Below, piece by piece: positions 8,747-17,211 of a stretch of DNA of 64,000 nt. A program made the translations under genes and the position numbers. The notes under the pieces were generated by a model, which worked only from the letters and a program-made list of their open reading frames with translations, did no database searches and was not told the DNA's origin. Each line of letters begins with the position of its first letter. The first letter of the stretch is position 1. The DNA is taken from assembly GCF_025998535.1 (NCBI RefSeq), contig NZ_AP024233.1:1711219-1775218 (forward strand), written 5' to 3'. Origin of the DNA: Desulfolithobacter dissulfuricans. Its GTDB lineage: Bacteria; Desulfobacterota; Desulfobulbia; Desulfobulbales; Desulfobulbaceae.

Positions 8747-9235
8747 TTATTTTTTGTTTAAACAGCATTTCTTATACTTCTTTCCGCTACCACATGGGCA
8801 GGACTCGTTTCGACCAACTTTTTTACTTTTATTTGGTGTTTGATCAGGTTTCTCACTCTCTGCTGTTGGCGGTAAAATCTGGTAAATATTGTTTATAACA
8901 TTATTAACTTCTATTTTTCGTGGTTCACTTGACGAATCTTGACCAACCAACAATGCAATAATGGATATCACTATTACAATAAAGGCATAAAGTTCACCCC
9001 GTGTTTTGGGAAGAATATCTTTTAATGAAGATAATTCAGGAAGCTCTTTTTCAATCTCCCTTGATATATCTTGATAAGACAGCAGTTCCCGATTTGCCCC
9101 CTGCTCAACCAGCGAACAGGACGATTTGAGAAATTTTGACCCTGTTGTCCAAGTTTCCTGTCGATTTTCGGCATGAAACGACAGGGAAGGCGGTTTTCCC
9201 GGAGAAAAAACCGAATTTTTGACGTACTTCTCCAG
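8747..9235 (-). pseudogene. SEC-C zinc-motif membrane protein, probably 5'-truncated
   Basis: The C-terminus carries a SEC-C motif ([18 protein letters not shown]), a four-ligand zinc-binding tail like that of SecA. Before it is a likely transmembrane helix ([16 protein letters not shown]) and an upstream charged region ([20 protein letters not shown]). The frame stays open to a TGA at 9236-9238, but the sequence before about 9130 looks like IS flank rather than protein, and no convincing start exists. The stretch is more AT-rich than its surroundings, suggesting foreign origin. Function unknown. Confidence 0.6.
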
Positions 9236-9300
9236 TCATCCTTCCGGATGTTGTCCGCAAGAATACGTTCTTTGACAACCTGATTTTTTCGATCGGCGAC

Positions 9301-10680
9301 TCACTCCCATTGGAACTCCAGTTTCGGCTTGCGGACGCCGTTGACGATACAGTGGAGTATCAGCTCCATTGACGGGACGAAATTCTCATTAAAGCAGCTG
9401 CGAACTCGTTCCCAGAGGTACCGTCTCGTTCTATATTTTGCCTGGGCCGCCTGGAACAGCGGACAACACATCTGCTGAACCTGATCCACCAAGAAGGCCA
9501 GCAGCATCAGATGGGCAAAAACAGCGCTCAGGTGCTTCTTGCCGAGTCCATAGTTGTGCTCCAGGTTGTAGCCCTGGTTTTTCAAGGTATTGAACGTCTC
9601 ATTCTCGATCCGCCACCGGGCACGGCCGGCACGCATGATGTCAAAGGCGTTTTCCCCGCTGATCGGGATGTCCGTCACCCAGCCGAACCGGTTCTTTACG
9701 TTACCTTCACTGTCCGTCTCCCAGTATTCCAGGAAGTTGACCGTCAGAGAATCCTTGCTGGACTTGTTGAGGGGAACATTGTTGAGAAAACGAAAGCAAT
9801 GGTGCACATTGGTCTTGTTGGAATCCGCTATGTGCAACTCGGTGATTTCGCCCCTGTCAGCCGCCTCGTCGACCGATTGGTACAGATTCTCATGATCCTT
9901 GGGCTTGGCCCCGAGGATGTAGCGCAGGTCATGTTTCTGCAACTCCTGGATATGCGGCGCGTTGGACGCCAGGGCATCTTCAATGACAATGGTCTTGAGA
10001 TGGGGATGCTCGCGCCGGAAATCAGTCAGGTAACGCTTGGCCGCATTTCGTTCACAGTCGTTCTTGCTGCTGCCGTCCTGCTTGACGATCATCTCCGGGC
10101 AGGTGGGAATCACTTCCGAACGGTCCGGATGGACAAAGGCCCCGGCAAACATCTGTTGGTAATATTCGACCTTGCCGTTGCGCTTCCTCTTGCTCAGGCA
10201 ATAGTCGGAGCCCATCTTTTCAGAGGTGTAAATACCGGTGCCGTCCAGGGCAAGAAGATAATATCCGCCCAGCCAGGTCATCTTCTCCAGTACCTTGCCA
10301 CGCTGAAGCTGGGCAAAAATACTTTTGAACGGACGACGCAGATCCCTGACGGAAACCTCATCCAGAACAGTGCGCATCTGGCTGTCGCTGGGGATGCGGC
10401 TGACACCGAATACTCCCTGCAGGCTGTCGGGCTCTTCCCGGCGCCGTTCATCAAAAGCAAGCAGCGATGGATCTTTCAGGCAAAACATGGCAAAACCGGA
10501 CATCAGTACATCGGGCAAAGATATTGAACTGTTGGCGGCCCGATGATCCACCACTCGGTTAAAATCCTCGCGTATGCGGGAATACAAGGTATCGGCATTG
10601 AGGTGACAGCGCATTTTTATCCGACGAAATGTTTTTCCGCTGTTACGGTAGTTGCGAATGAATCTGCTGAGTGTCGACAT
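9301..10680 (-). CDS. DDE transposase, IS4-superfamily-like
   Basis: An intact 459-residue transposase. Likely DDE acidic residues are Asp in YYLLALDGTGIYTSEK, Asp in VIEDALASNAPHI, and Glu in ARWRIENETFNTLKNQGYN, the YREK-like third motif. A ribosome binding site (AAGGAGATATGCC) precedes the ATG at 10680. Terminal inverted repeats could not be identified; the only flanking match is the direct octamer TTGAGAAA at 9126-9133 and 10764-10771. The insertion lies next to the truncated SEC-C gene and probably caused that truncation. Confidence 0.85.
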   Translation of the reverse strand: MSTLSRFIRNYRNSGKTFRRIKMRCHLNADTLYSRIREDFNRVVDHRAANSSISLPDVLMSGFAMFCLKDPSLLAFDERRREEPDSLQGVFGVSRIPSDSQMRTVLDEVSVRDLRRPFKSIFAQLQRGKVLEKMTWLGGYYLLALDGTGIYTSEKMGSDYCLSKRKRNGKVEYYQQMFAGAFVHPDRSEVIPTCPEMIVKQDGSSKNDCERNAAKRYLTDFRREHPHLKTIVIEDALASNAPHIQELQKHDLRYILGAKPKDHENLYQSVDEAADRGEITELHIADSNKTNVHHCFRFLNNVPLNKSSKDSLTVNFLEYWETDSEGNVKNRFGWVTDIPISGENAFDIMRAGRARWRIENETFNTLKNQGYNLEHNYGLGKKHLSAVFAHLMLLAFLVDQVQQMCCPLFQAAQAKYRTRRYLWERVRSCFNENFVPSMELILHCIVNGVRKPKLEFQWE

Positions 10681-11441
10681 GGCATATCTCCTTGTAACGA
10701 ATTGATATTACAAAGAAAAATGCCGCCGATCTTTTCAGCCATGTCAAGTAAAAAATCAAGTTCTTGAGAAAAAATTATGTTGTGATTACACCATGCTACG
10801 ACACAGAAGTTTACGAAACCGCTCTCCCGGAAGCCGCATTATTTATGCGTTCCGGGCATAACGGGAATTGCTGTATTTATTCTTAGTAGCTAACAGTTAA
10901 CTAGACAGAATGGGCCAATATGGTGATAGGCAGATTCTGTCTAACACGCCTATATTCGTAATATAAAGAAACAAGACACTGGATTACCCACGGTCCTCAT
11001 GCGCCGCCAACAGGAGATGGTCTGGTCCTGAAACAGCGTTGTGTGGAAATATCCTGGCACATTGAAAAAGAATGATGCGTTTTGGTTATTGTATCGCGAA
11101 ACGACATGAAACGCGTTCCTGGCACCATGATCCGGTCTCTGTTTTTTCATCCAGACCGGGTTTAAAAAAATTTTCTGGAACAATTAGTTGTCTGTTTTCT
11201 CTTAGAATTTCTTCATCTGTAACTTGCACATTCTACTGGTAAACCAGATAATGCATTTTTTTGAAAGCACAAAAAAATGTCAAAGGTGGTTCGATTGCGG
11301 AAGCGGAGTGCCTGGATCAGGGGACTTCTATTGCACAGGAGAGGATATCAGGAATAGATGAAAACGTTTATCAACGGGCATATAATTTTTCAACAGCCTG
11401 ATACAGACAGTCGTACAGTGCAGGATTACAGAGGAAGCGGG
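10681..11441. other. Non-coding interval downstream of the cobalamin operon
   Basis: About 760 bases with no supportable gene. It holds the right flank of the DDE element, an imperfect hairpin at 10827-10854 (CCGGAA...TTCCGG arms) and the inverted repeat at 10902-10943. A 77-codon reverse frame at 10950-11183 has no recognisable homology or start signal. Confidence 0.5.
10902..10943. repeat. 10-bp perfect inverted repeat
   Basis: TAGACAGAAT at 10902-10911 and ATTCTGTCTA at 10934-10943, separated by 22 bases. Its spacing fits either a hairpin or the two ends of a lost insertion. No gene lies nearby to assign a regulatory role. Confidence 0.5.
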
Positions 11442-12446
11442 TCAGGAGATGTCAAGTAGGAGGAACAGAAGTCCGCTGAGGAGCACGGCCAGCAGCGAGC
11501 CGAGAAAGACGATCCGGTTGGCCTGGCGGATATGTTGGGGAGTGGGAGTCTGCAGCGGCTCGCCGAGGGTTGGTTTTTCCACTGTCTGGCCGAAATAGAC
11601 CGACGGACCGCCGAGCTGGATGGAAAGCGCCCCGGCCATGGCCGCTTCGGGATGGCCGGCGTTGGGGCTGGTGTGGTTGTGGTGGTCTCTTCGCCAGGTG
11701 GTAAAGGCACGGGCTGCGTTTCCTCCGCCCGGCCAGGCTGCGGCGATGATCAGCAGGGCTGTGAGGCGGGCCGGCAGCAGGTTGGCCAGGTCGTCGAGGC
11801 GGGCGGCGAAGCGGCCGAAATGAAGATACTGCTCGTTCTTGTAACCAAACATGGAATCCATGGTATTTACGGCCTTGTAGAGCATGCCGCCCACCGCGCC
11901 GGCAGCCGGGCTGTACTGGGGGTAGCCGGTAACGACCGCTGCCAGGGCGACCAGACTGCTCCAGAAAAGCGGGGCGATCACCCCGTCGGCCATGTTTTCC
12001 GATACGCTTTCCACGCAGGCCCGGACAATGCCCGGCCCATCCAGGGTGGTGGTGTCGCGGCCGACGATCATGGCCACCTTTTTCCGTGCCTGGTCCAGAT
12101 TCCCTTCGTTGTCCTTGAGCGCCCTGTACACCTCCCGGGCATGGTGGAGCAGGTCGCGCACCGCCAGGGTGGTATAGAGGAGAAAGACCGCCAGGACGAA
12201 AAGGGCGGCCTGGGAAAAAATCGCCGCCAGGCCAAGGAGTCCGGCCGTGGTCAGCAGAACGGTGGCTAGCAGGGTCAGGGCGGTGACAGTTCCGGCCAGG
12301 CCCGGATCCCGGAACAGGCGCCGGAAGGTCCTTTCCAGGAACAGGGCAAACCGGCCCATGAGCTGAACAGGATGGGGGAACCAGCGGGGATCGCCGAACA
12401 GGAGATCGAGGAGGAAGGCCAGGTAGATGGCAACACAAAAGGTCAT
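11442..12446 (-). CDS. cbiB: Adenosylcobinamide-phosphate synthase (membrane)
   Basis: Integral membrane enzyme that attaches aminopropanol (phosphate) to adenosylcobyric acid. The 334-residue protein opens with the family signature LDLLFGDPRWFPHPVQLMGR and contains ARKKVAMIVGRDT, ACVESVSENMADGVIAPLFW and NTMDSMFGYKNEQYLHFGR, all characteristic of CbiB/CobD. Several transmembrane helices are visible. The start overlaps the cobQ stop by four bases, and it is the last gene of the cobalamin operon. Confidence 0.96.
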   Translation of the reverse strand: MTFCVAIYLAFLLDLLFGDPRWFPHPVQLMGRFALFLERTFRRLFRDPGLAGTVTALTLLATVLLTTAGLLGLAAIFSQAALFVLAVFLLYTTLAVRDLLHHAREVYRALKDNEGNLDQARKKVAMIVGRDTTTLDGPGIVRACVESVSENMADGVIAPLFWSSLVALAAVVTGYPQYSPAAGAVGGMLYKAVNTMDSMFGYKNEQYLHFGRFAARLDDLANLLPARLTALLIIAAAWPGGGNAARAFTTWRRDHHNHTSPNAGHPEAAMAGALSIQLGGPSVYFGQTVEKPTLGEPLQTPTPQHIRQANRIVFLGSLLAVLLSGLLFLLLDIS

Positions 12447-14113
12447 AGATCCAGGAGACGGAAAATCTCGTCCAGGTCCACGTGGGCGCGGAACACCTCA
12501 GCCAGCCGGTCCAGAGCCGGTTCCAGGTCATAGGTCGCCCCGGGTCCCTGCAGGGGTTCCAGGCCTTTTTCTCGGCGCAGTCGGTCGATAAACCAGCGCC
12601 GGAACGGGTCGCTGTCAAAGATGCCGTGCAGGTAGGAGCCCCAGACCCGGTCAGCGGCCAGGCCGCAGGTGGTGTCATCGTCAAAGACCAGGATCGGCTC
12701 TCCCCTGCCCCGGGTCACCCCGTGGTGGATTTCATAGCCGTGGACCGGGGTTCCGGAGGGCGCGTGGGTACCCTGGCGGCGGGTCAGGGTTTTTTCCGGG
12801 GCCAGCTCGGTTCGCATGTCGAGCAGGCCAAGCCCCTGGCAGACCGATCCTGGCTCTCCTTCCAATCCCAGGGGATCGCCGATCTCCCGGCCAAGCATCT
12901 GAAATCCGCCGCAGATACCGACGATCTCGCAGTTCCGGGCGGCCAGTTTCCGCAACCGGGCGGCCAGGCCAGACTCTTCGAGGTAGGTAATGTCGTTGAT
13001 CACGTTCTTGGAGCCGGGCAGAATCACCGCGTCCGGATACCCCAGGTCTTCGGCCCTGCGAATGATGCGCAGGTCCACATCCGGCTCGGCCAGCAGCGGC
13101 TCCACGTCGGTGAAATTGGAGATATGGGGCAGATCGATGAGGGCCAGGGTCACGTGCTCCTGGTCCGGCTTTGGTTTGTCAAAGAGACCGGCCTTGAAGG
13201 AGACCGAATCCTCCTGGGGCAGGCCCAGGTCACGGATGTAGGGCAGGACACCCAGCACCGGCTTGCCGGTCCGCTTCAGGAGATAGTCGTGGGCCGCGGC
13301 CAGGAGCGAGCTATCGCCCCGGAAGCGGTTGACCAGAAACCCGGCCACAAGCTGCCGTTCCCACTCTTCCATGACCTCCATGTGGCCGACAAAGGAGGCA
13401 TAGACCCCGCCCCGGTCGATGTCACCGGCCAGCAGTACCGGGCTTTCGGCATAGCGGGCCATGCGCATGTTGACGATGTCATGCGACTTCAGATTGACCT
13501 CGCCGGGACTGCCCGCTCCTTCCAGGACCAGGACATCGAAGTCCGCCGCCAGCTCGTCGTAGGCCCGGCACACCTCCTGCCAGGCTCTCTCCTTGTAGCG
13601 CACATACTCGGCCACCCGCATGTTGCCCACCGGCCGGCCGTGGACGATGACCTGGGAACCCACGTCCGAGGAGGGCTTGAGCAGCACCGGATTCATCCGC
13701 ACGTCCGGATCCAGGCGGCAGGCCTGGGCCTGGACCACCTGGGCCCTCCCCATCTCGCCCCCGTCGCGGGTAACATAGGAGTTGAGCGACATGTTCTGGG
13801 CCTTGAACGGCGCCACCCGTATCCCCTCCTGGAGCAGGACGCGGCAGAGCGCGGCCACGAGCACGGACTTACCCACGTCCGAGCCTGTGCCGACAAACAT
13901 GATGGAGCGGACCCTGGCCGGCCTGCGGCTGTTCCTGCTGTTGTTTTTGTTTCTCCGGTCAGGGTCGGTGGTCCGGGCCTGGGCCAGAACCTGCTCCAGG
14001 GCCGAGACCAGGGCGCGGTTGTCCTCCTGCGGCCGCACTGCGACCCGAAAATAGCTCTGGTCAAGGCCCGGATAGCCCCCGCAGGTCCGGATGGCGATCC
14101 GGTGATCGGCCAT
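12443..14113 (-). CDS. cobQ: Cobyric acid synthase, with an N-terminal extension derived from CobD
   Basis: Glutamine-dependent amidase that adds four amides to the corrin ring. From about residue 71 the protein is standard CobQ/CbiP: SIMFVGTGSDVGKSVLVAAL (P-loop-like), FKAQNMSLNSYVT, LEGAGSPGEVNL, DIDRGGVYAS, and a C-terminal glutamine amidotransferase half with ICGGFQMLG (nucleophile Cys) and YEIHHGVT. The first 50 or so residues, MADHRIAIRTCGGYPGLDQS to LVSALEQVLA, are the tail of threonine-phosphate decarboxylase, joined by a polar Arg/Asn/Ser linker. Correcting one missing base at 14142-14144 would fuse cobD and cobQ. If translated alone, CobQ could start nearer ATG 13900. Confidence 0.93.
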   Translation of the reverse strand: MADHRIAIRTCGGYPGLDQSYFRVAVRPQEDNRALVSALEQVLAQARTTDPDRRNKNNSRNSRRPARVRSIMFVGTGSDVGKSVLVAALCRVLLQEGIRVAPFKAQNMSLNSYVTRDGGEMGRAQVVQAQACRLDPDVRMNPVLLKPSSDVGSQVIVHGRPVGNMRVAEYVRYKERAWQEVCRAYDELAADFDVLVLEGAGSPGEVNLKSHDIVNMRMARYAESPVLLAGDIDRGGVYASFVGHMEVMEEWERQLVAGFLVNRFRGDSSLLAAAHDYLLKRTGKPVLGVLPYIRDLGLPQEDSVSFKAGLFDKPKPDQEHVTLALIDLPHISNFTDVEPLLAEPDVDLRIIRRAEDLGYPDAVILPGSKNVINDITYLEESGLAARLRKLAARNCEIVGICGGFQMLGREIGDPLGLEGEPGSVCQGLGLLDMRTELAPEKTLTRRQGTHAPSGTPVHGYEIHHGVTRGRGEPILVFDDDTTCGLAADRVWGSYLHGIFDSDPFRRWFIDRLRREKGLEPLQGPGATYDLEPALDRLAEVFRAHVDLDEIFRLLDL

Positions 14114-15033
14114 CAGCCGGTGGGCCAGCTCGTCCGTCCCAGGGTTTGTGACCTGACCAGCAGGTAGTTGGCCTGACCCGGGTAAACGGTGAGACCCGGC
14201 AACCGTCCAAGCTCTTCCCCGAGCTTCTCCCGCAGGGTCCGGGTGGTTTCCACCGTCCTGGCCAGGTAGTCACTGTGGTCGAGAAAGGCGGCCCCGCAGG
14301 CCTGGGCCAGGGTGTTGACGCTCCAGGGGGCCAGCTGGTTGCGGATACGCTCAGCCAGGGCGGGATCTGCAGCCAGAAAGCCCAGCCTCAGACCGGGAAT
14401 GGCGAATATCTTGGTCAGGGAATGGAGAGTGACCAGGTTGTCGGCCGCCCCGGCCAGGGAGCGGAAGCCGGGGACAAAACCGCCAAAGGCCTCGTCCACT
14501 AGAAAAAAAACATCGGGATGGAAGAGGATACACTCCAGCAGGGCCCGGGGATCGCTCACCACGCCGGTGGGGTTGGCGGGCTGACCGAGCAGGACAAGGT
14601 CCCCGGGCGCAAGCATTCCTGCCAGTACGTCCAGGTCCAGGGTGAAGCCGTTGTCCGGCCCCAGGACCAATCGCTCCACCGGGAGACCGCTGGCCCGGCA
14701 GGCGGTCTCATAATCGATGTACGAGGGCACCGGGATGACCCCGCGGCGGACCGGCAGAGTACGGACCGCAGTGAACAGCAGCTCCGAGGTGCCGTTGCCG
14801 GCCACCAGCATGGCCGGATCCAGGTTCCAGGTCCGGGCGGCCCGGGCAAGGAAAATGCTGGAGTCGGGATCCGGATAATGGACCAGGTCACTGACGTGGC
14901 GGGAGATGATGTCCCGTAGACCGGGCGGCGGTCCCAGGGGATTGAGGTTGGCGCTGAAATCAAGGATCTCACCTGGATCACAGCCATACTCGCTGGCCAG
15001 CCGGGTGAGGTTGCCCCCGTGTCCGCTGCTCAT
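14113..15033 (-). CDS. cobD: Threonine-phosphate decarboxylase (C-terminus frameshifted)
   Basis: PLP enzyme that makes (R)-1-amino-2-propanol phosphate, the nucleotide-loop linker of cobalamin. It has HGGNLTRLA, DFSANLNPLGPP, the GNGTSELLF loop, GQPANPTGVV, the DEAF aspartate and the PLP lysine in LHSLTKIFAIPGLRLGFL. Homology runs to ANYLLVRS, then this frame goes wrong (SQTLGRTSWPTG then stop). The missing tail (TDELAHRLMADHRIAIRTCG) is in the next frame, continuous with cobQ. One C is apparently missing from the run at 14142-14144. The start overlaps the cobS stop by four bases. Confidence 0.92.
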   Translation of the reverse strand: MSSGHGGNLTRLASEYGCDPGEILDFSANLNPLGPPPGLRDIISRHVSDLVHYPDPDSSIFLARAARTWNLDPAMLVAGNGTSELLFTAVRTLPVRRGVIPVPSYIDYETACRASGLPVERLVLGPDNGFTLDLDVLAGMLAPGDLVLLGQPANPTGVVSDPRALLECILFHPDVFFLVDEAFGGFVPGFRSLAGAADNLVTLHSLTKIFAIPGLRLGFLAADPALAERIRNQLAPWSVNTLAQACGAAFLDHSDYLARTVETTRTLREKLGEELGRLPGLTVYPGQANYLLVRSQTLGRTSWPTG

Positions 15034-15806
15034 CCCGCACCTCCTGCCACCGCGGCAAAGCCAAGGGCCATGAAGGTCTCGGCCAGTTCGCAGGCCGCCC
15101 CCAGGGTGTCACCGGTGGCGCCGCCGATCTTCTTACGACAGAACCGGGCAAAGAGACAGATGGTGCCCATGGTGAAGACGAGCACGCCCAGGCCGCAGGT
15201 TCCGGCCAGCCACACGGTGACCAGACCGGCAAAGGCAAGGCTCCCCAGGGCGGCAAGCCGGGAACGCCTGGTGTAGAACAGCCCCCCCAGCCCACCCTCG
15301 GGCCGGGCATAGGGCAGAAGCCCCATCATCAGGACAATGGCACTGCGGCCGGCCAGGGGCAGGAGCAGGGCCGTGACCACGACTGTGGATCGATCCAGGG
15401 TGGCCAGGGCCGATGTTTTGAGAAGCAGAAGAATGATCAGGGCGATCACCCCCATGGCGCCGATCCGGGAATCGCGCATGATGGCAAGGATCTGCGTCCT
15501 GTCCGGCCGGGCACTGAAAAATCCATCCGCGGTGTCGGCCAGTCCGTCCAGGTGCAGCCCGCCCGACAGGGCCAGCAGCAGCAGGGTCAGACAGACTGCC
15601 GCCGGCAGGGACGGCAGAACCAGCCACAGGACCCAGGCCCCGGCAGCGCAGATCAACCCCAGCAGCAATCCGATGAGTGGGAACGAGCCCACGGAGCCGG
15701 CCAGCTCCTCTTCCGTGGTCCCGAGCCTGCCGGGCAGAGGCAGGATGGTGAGAAAACGGAAGGCCGCCGCCAAATGGCCGGGACTGAGGGGCGAGCGCGA
15801 GATCAC
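15030..15806 (-). CDS. cobS: Adenosylcobinamide-GDP ribazoletransferase
   Basis: Membrane enzyme that joins adenosylcobinamide-GDP and alpha-ribazole (phosphate) to give cobalamin. The 258-residue protein has the family motifs AAFRFLTILPLPG, SFPLIGLLLG, GGLHLDGLADTADGFFS with its metal-binding aspartates, and MRDSRIGAMGVIAL, plus several hydrophobic helices. The GTG start overlaps the cobT stop (GTGA), indicating translational coupling. A normal CbiB-CobD-CobS end to the pathway follows downstream. Confidence 0.95.
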   Translation of the reverse strand: MISRSPLSPGHLAAAFRFLTILPLPGRLGTTEEELAGSVGSFPLIGLLLGLICAAGAWVLWLVLPSLPAAVCLTLLLLALSGGLHLDGLADTADGFFSARPDRTQILAIMRDSRIGAMGVIALIILLLLKTSALATLDRSTVVVTALLLPLAGRSAIVLMMGLLPYARPEGGLGGLFYTRRSRLAALGSLAFAGLVTVWLAGTCGLGVLVFTMGTICLFARFCRKKIGGATGDTLGAACELAETFMALGFAAVAGGAG

Positions 15807-16906
15807 TCGACCGGGGTGCCGGTGACGCCGGCCTCTTCAAAGGTAGCCACTTCGGTGAGCACGGCCACGGCCGCCTCGACCAGGTTCATGGCCAGGGCGG
15901 CGCCGGTGCCCTCGCCCAGCCGCATGTTCAGGTCCATCAGGGGCCTGAGCCCGAGCCGTTCGTGCATGGCCCGGTGGCCCTGCTCCACGCTGCGGTGAGC
16001 GCAGATGATGAAGTCGCGGACAAAGGGTTCCAGGGCATAGGCGATGAGCGCGCCGGCGGTGGAGATGAACCCATCCACCAGCACCGGCTTTCGGTGGGCG
16101 GCGGCGCCGATGATGAGCCCGGCAATGCCGCCGATCTCGAACCCGCCCACCTTGGAGAGCACGTCGATACCGTCCGACGGATCCGGGCGGTTGATCTTCA
16201 GGGCCCGTTCCACCACCTGAATCTTCTGCTGGAGTTGGTCGTCATCCAGGCCGGTGCCACGGCCGGTGACCTCGGCCACAGGCGCGCCGGTCATGGCCGC
16301 GACAATGGCCGTGGACGGCGTGGTGTTGCCGATCCCCATGTCGCCGGTACCGAAGACATCGGTCTCCGGGGCCAGTTGGTTGGCCACCTCGATCCCGGCC
16401 TCCACCGCCATGACCGCGTGGGTCCTGGTCATGGCCGGGCCATGGGCCATGTTCTGGGTTCCGTTACCGATCTTGCGGGCGATGATCTTGCCCGCTTTGA
16501 CCAGGTCGTCGAGATCGGCGGCCGTGCCCATATCCACCACTGTGACCTCGGCTCCGGCCTGCCGGGCCAGGGCGTTGATCCCGGCCCCGCCGTTGACGAA
16601 GTTGTAGACCATCTGGGCCGTGACCTCGGAAGGATACCTGGAGACACCCTCGGCGGTGACCCCGTGGTCCCCGGCCATGACCACCACCCGCTTGCGCTTG
16701 ACCGGTGGCTTAAGCGAGCGGGTAATGCCGGCCAGGTCCACGGCCAGGTCCATGAGATCGCCCAGAGCCCAGTGGGGCATGGTCAACTGTTCCAGCCGGG
16801 CCCGGGCCTTCTCCCGGTACTCGGTGTCCTGGGGAAAGATCTTGCGAAACGTTGCCTCAAGAAAGTTTACCTGCTCCTGCCTGGGCTGAAATGATTTTGG
16901 TCGCAT
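15803..16906 (-). CDS. cobT: Nicotinate-nucleotide--dimethylbenzimidazole phosphoribosyltransferase
   Basis: Makes the alpha-ribazole phosphate that becomes the lower ligand of cobalamin. The 367-residue protein has VVMAGDHGVTAEGVSRYP, VNGGAGINALARQAG, GTGDMGIGNTTPSTAI and, near the end, MRLGEGTGAALAM with the catalytic glutamate. An N-terminal extension (LEATFRKIFPQDTEYREK) also occurs in other delta-type CobT proteins. The gene was once directly downstream of cobU; an IS110 element now separates them, so cobT and everything after it may have lost its native promoter. Confidence 0.95.
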   Translation of the reverse strand: MRPKSFQPRQEQVNFLEATFRKIFPQDTEYREKARARLEQLTMPHWALGDLMDLAVDLAGITRSLKPPVKRKRVVVMAGDHGVTAEGVSRYPSEVTAQMVYNFVNGGAGINALARQAGAEVTVVDMGTAADLDDLVKAGKIIARKIGNGTQNMAHGPAMTRTHAVMAVEAGIEVANQLAPETDVFGTGDMGIGNTTPSTAIVAAMTGAPVAEVTGRGTGLDDDQLQQKIQVVERALKINRPDPSDGIDVLSKVGGFEIGGIAGLIIGAAAHRKPVLVDGFISTAGALIAYALEPFVRDFIICAHRSVEQGHRAMHERLGLRPLMDLNMRLGEGTGAALAMNLVEAAVAVLTEVATFEEAGVTGTPVE

Positions 16907-16999
16907 GTTCCTGTGTTGTTTTTATTTTTTATTATTTAATATTATATCAACTTGTTATCCTGGTTGCCATTTACAATTCAGCCTGCACGGGACGCTATT

Positions 17000-17170
17000 G
17001 GTTGCGGGCCGCCGAAACCGGCAGTGCCAGAAACCGGCCGGGCGTCGTCCCCGCGGAGCGAGAGCATGGGGTTCTGCGTTTCTATGGACTGCCGCTTCCT
17101 TTGTGTGACACCGCCGAGGTAAAATGAGAAGGCTGATTCCCCGCGAGCTGTGTTATAAACACGCTCAAGA
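17000..17170 (+). ncRNA. Candidate bridge RNA in the IS110 left non-coding end
   Basis: The leader upstream of the IS110 recombinase folds as expected of a bridge RNA. A long-range stem pairs CGGCAGT (17019-17025) with ACTGCCG (17088-17094), and inside it AGAAAC (17029-17034) pairs with GTTTCT (17078-17083), leaving an internal loop and a 43-base terminal region. A second hairpin lies at 17145-17166 (GAGC-T-GTGTT, loop ATA, AACAC-GCTC). IS110-subgroup elements are known to encode such RNAs in the left end. The boundaries are approximate and the identification is inference from position and folding. Confidence 0.5.
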
Positions 17171-17211
17171 ATAACCGCAGTCGAATGCTGCACAACCTGG
17201 GAGAACCAGCC

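Noticed and set aside
9126-10771. TTGAGAAA direct repeats as target duplication of the DDE element
   Set aside because: Joining the flanks there puts a TAA in the SEC-C frame immediately upstream, and no inverted repeats abut the octamers. Left as an unproven possibility.
10950-11183. A 77-codon minus-strand reading frame
   Set aside because: No start signal, no recognisable family, and odd composition; treated as non-coding.
14100-14160. Programmed -1 frameshift joining cobD and cobQ
   Set aside because: There is no X-XXY-YYZ slippery heptamer in frame and no clear stimulatory hairpin; four other genes have the same kind of break, which favours a missing base.
12482-14167. A 561-codon open frame on the plus strand opposite cobQ
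   Set aside because: It is a shadow produced by high GC and codon bias on the opposite strand; it has no recognisable motifs, whereas cobQ and cobD are unmistakable. Similar shadows lie opposite ileS, uvrB, cobT, the radical SAM gene and the acyl-CoA synthetase (for example 36346-38292).
16907-17180. Cobalamin riboswitch in front of cobT
   Set aside because: GCACTG-like pieces occur but no full B12-box pattern could be found, and the interval is better explained as the left end of the IS110 element.
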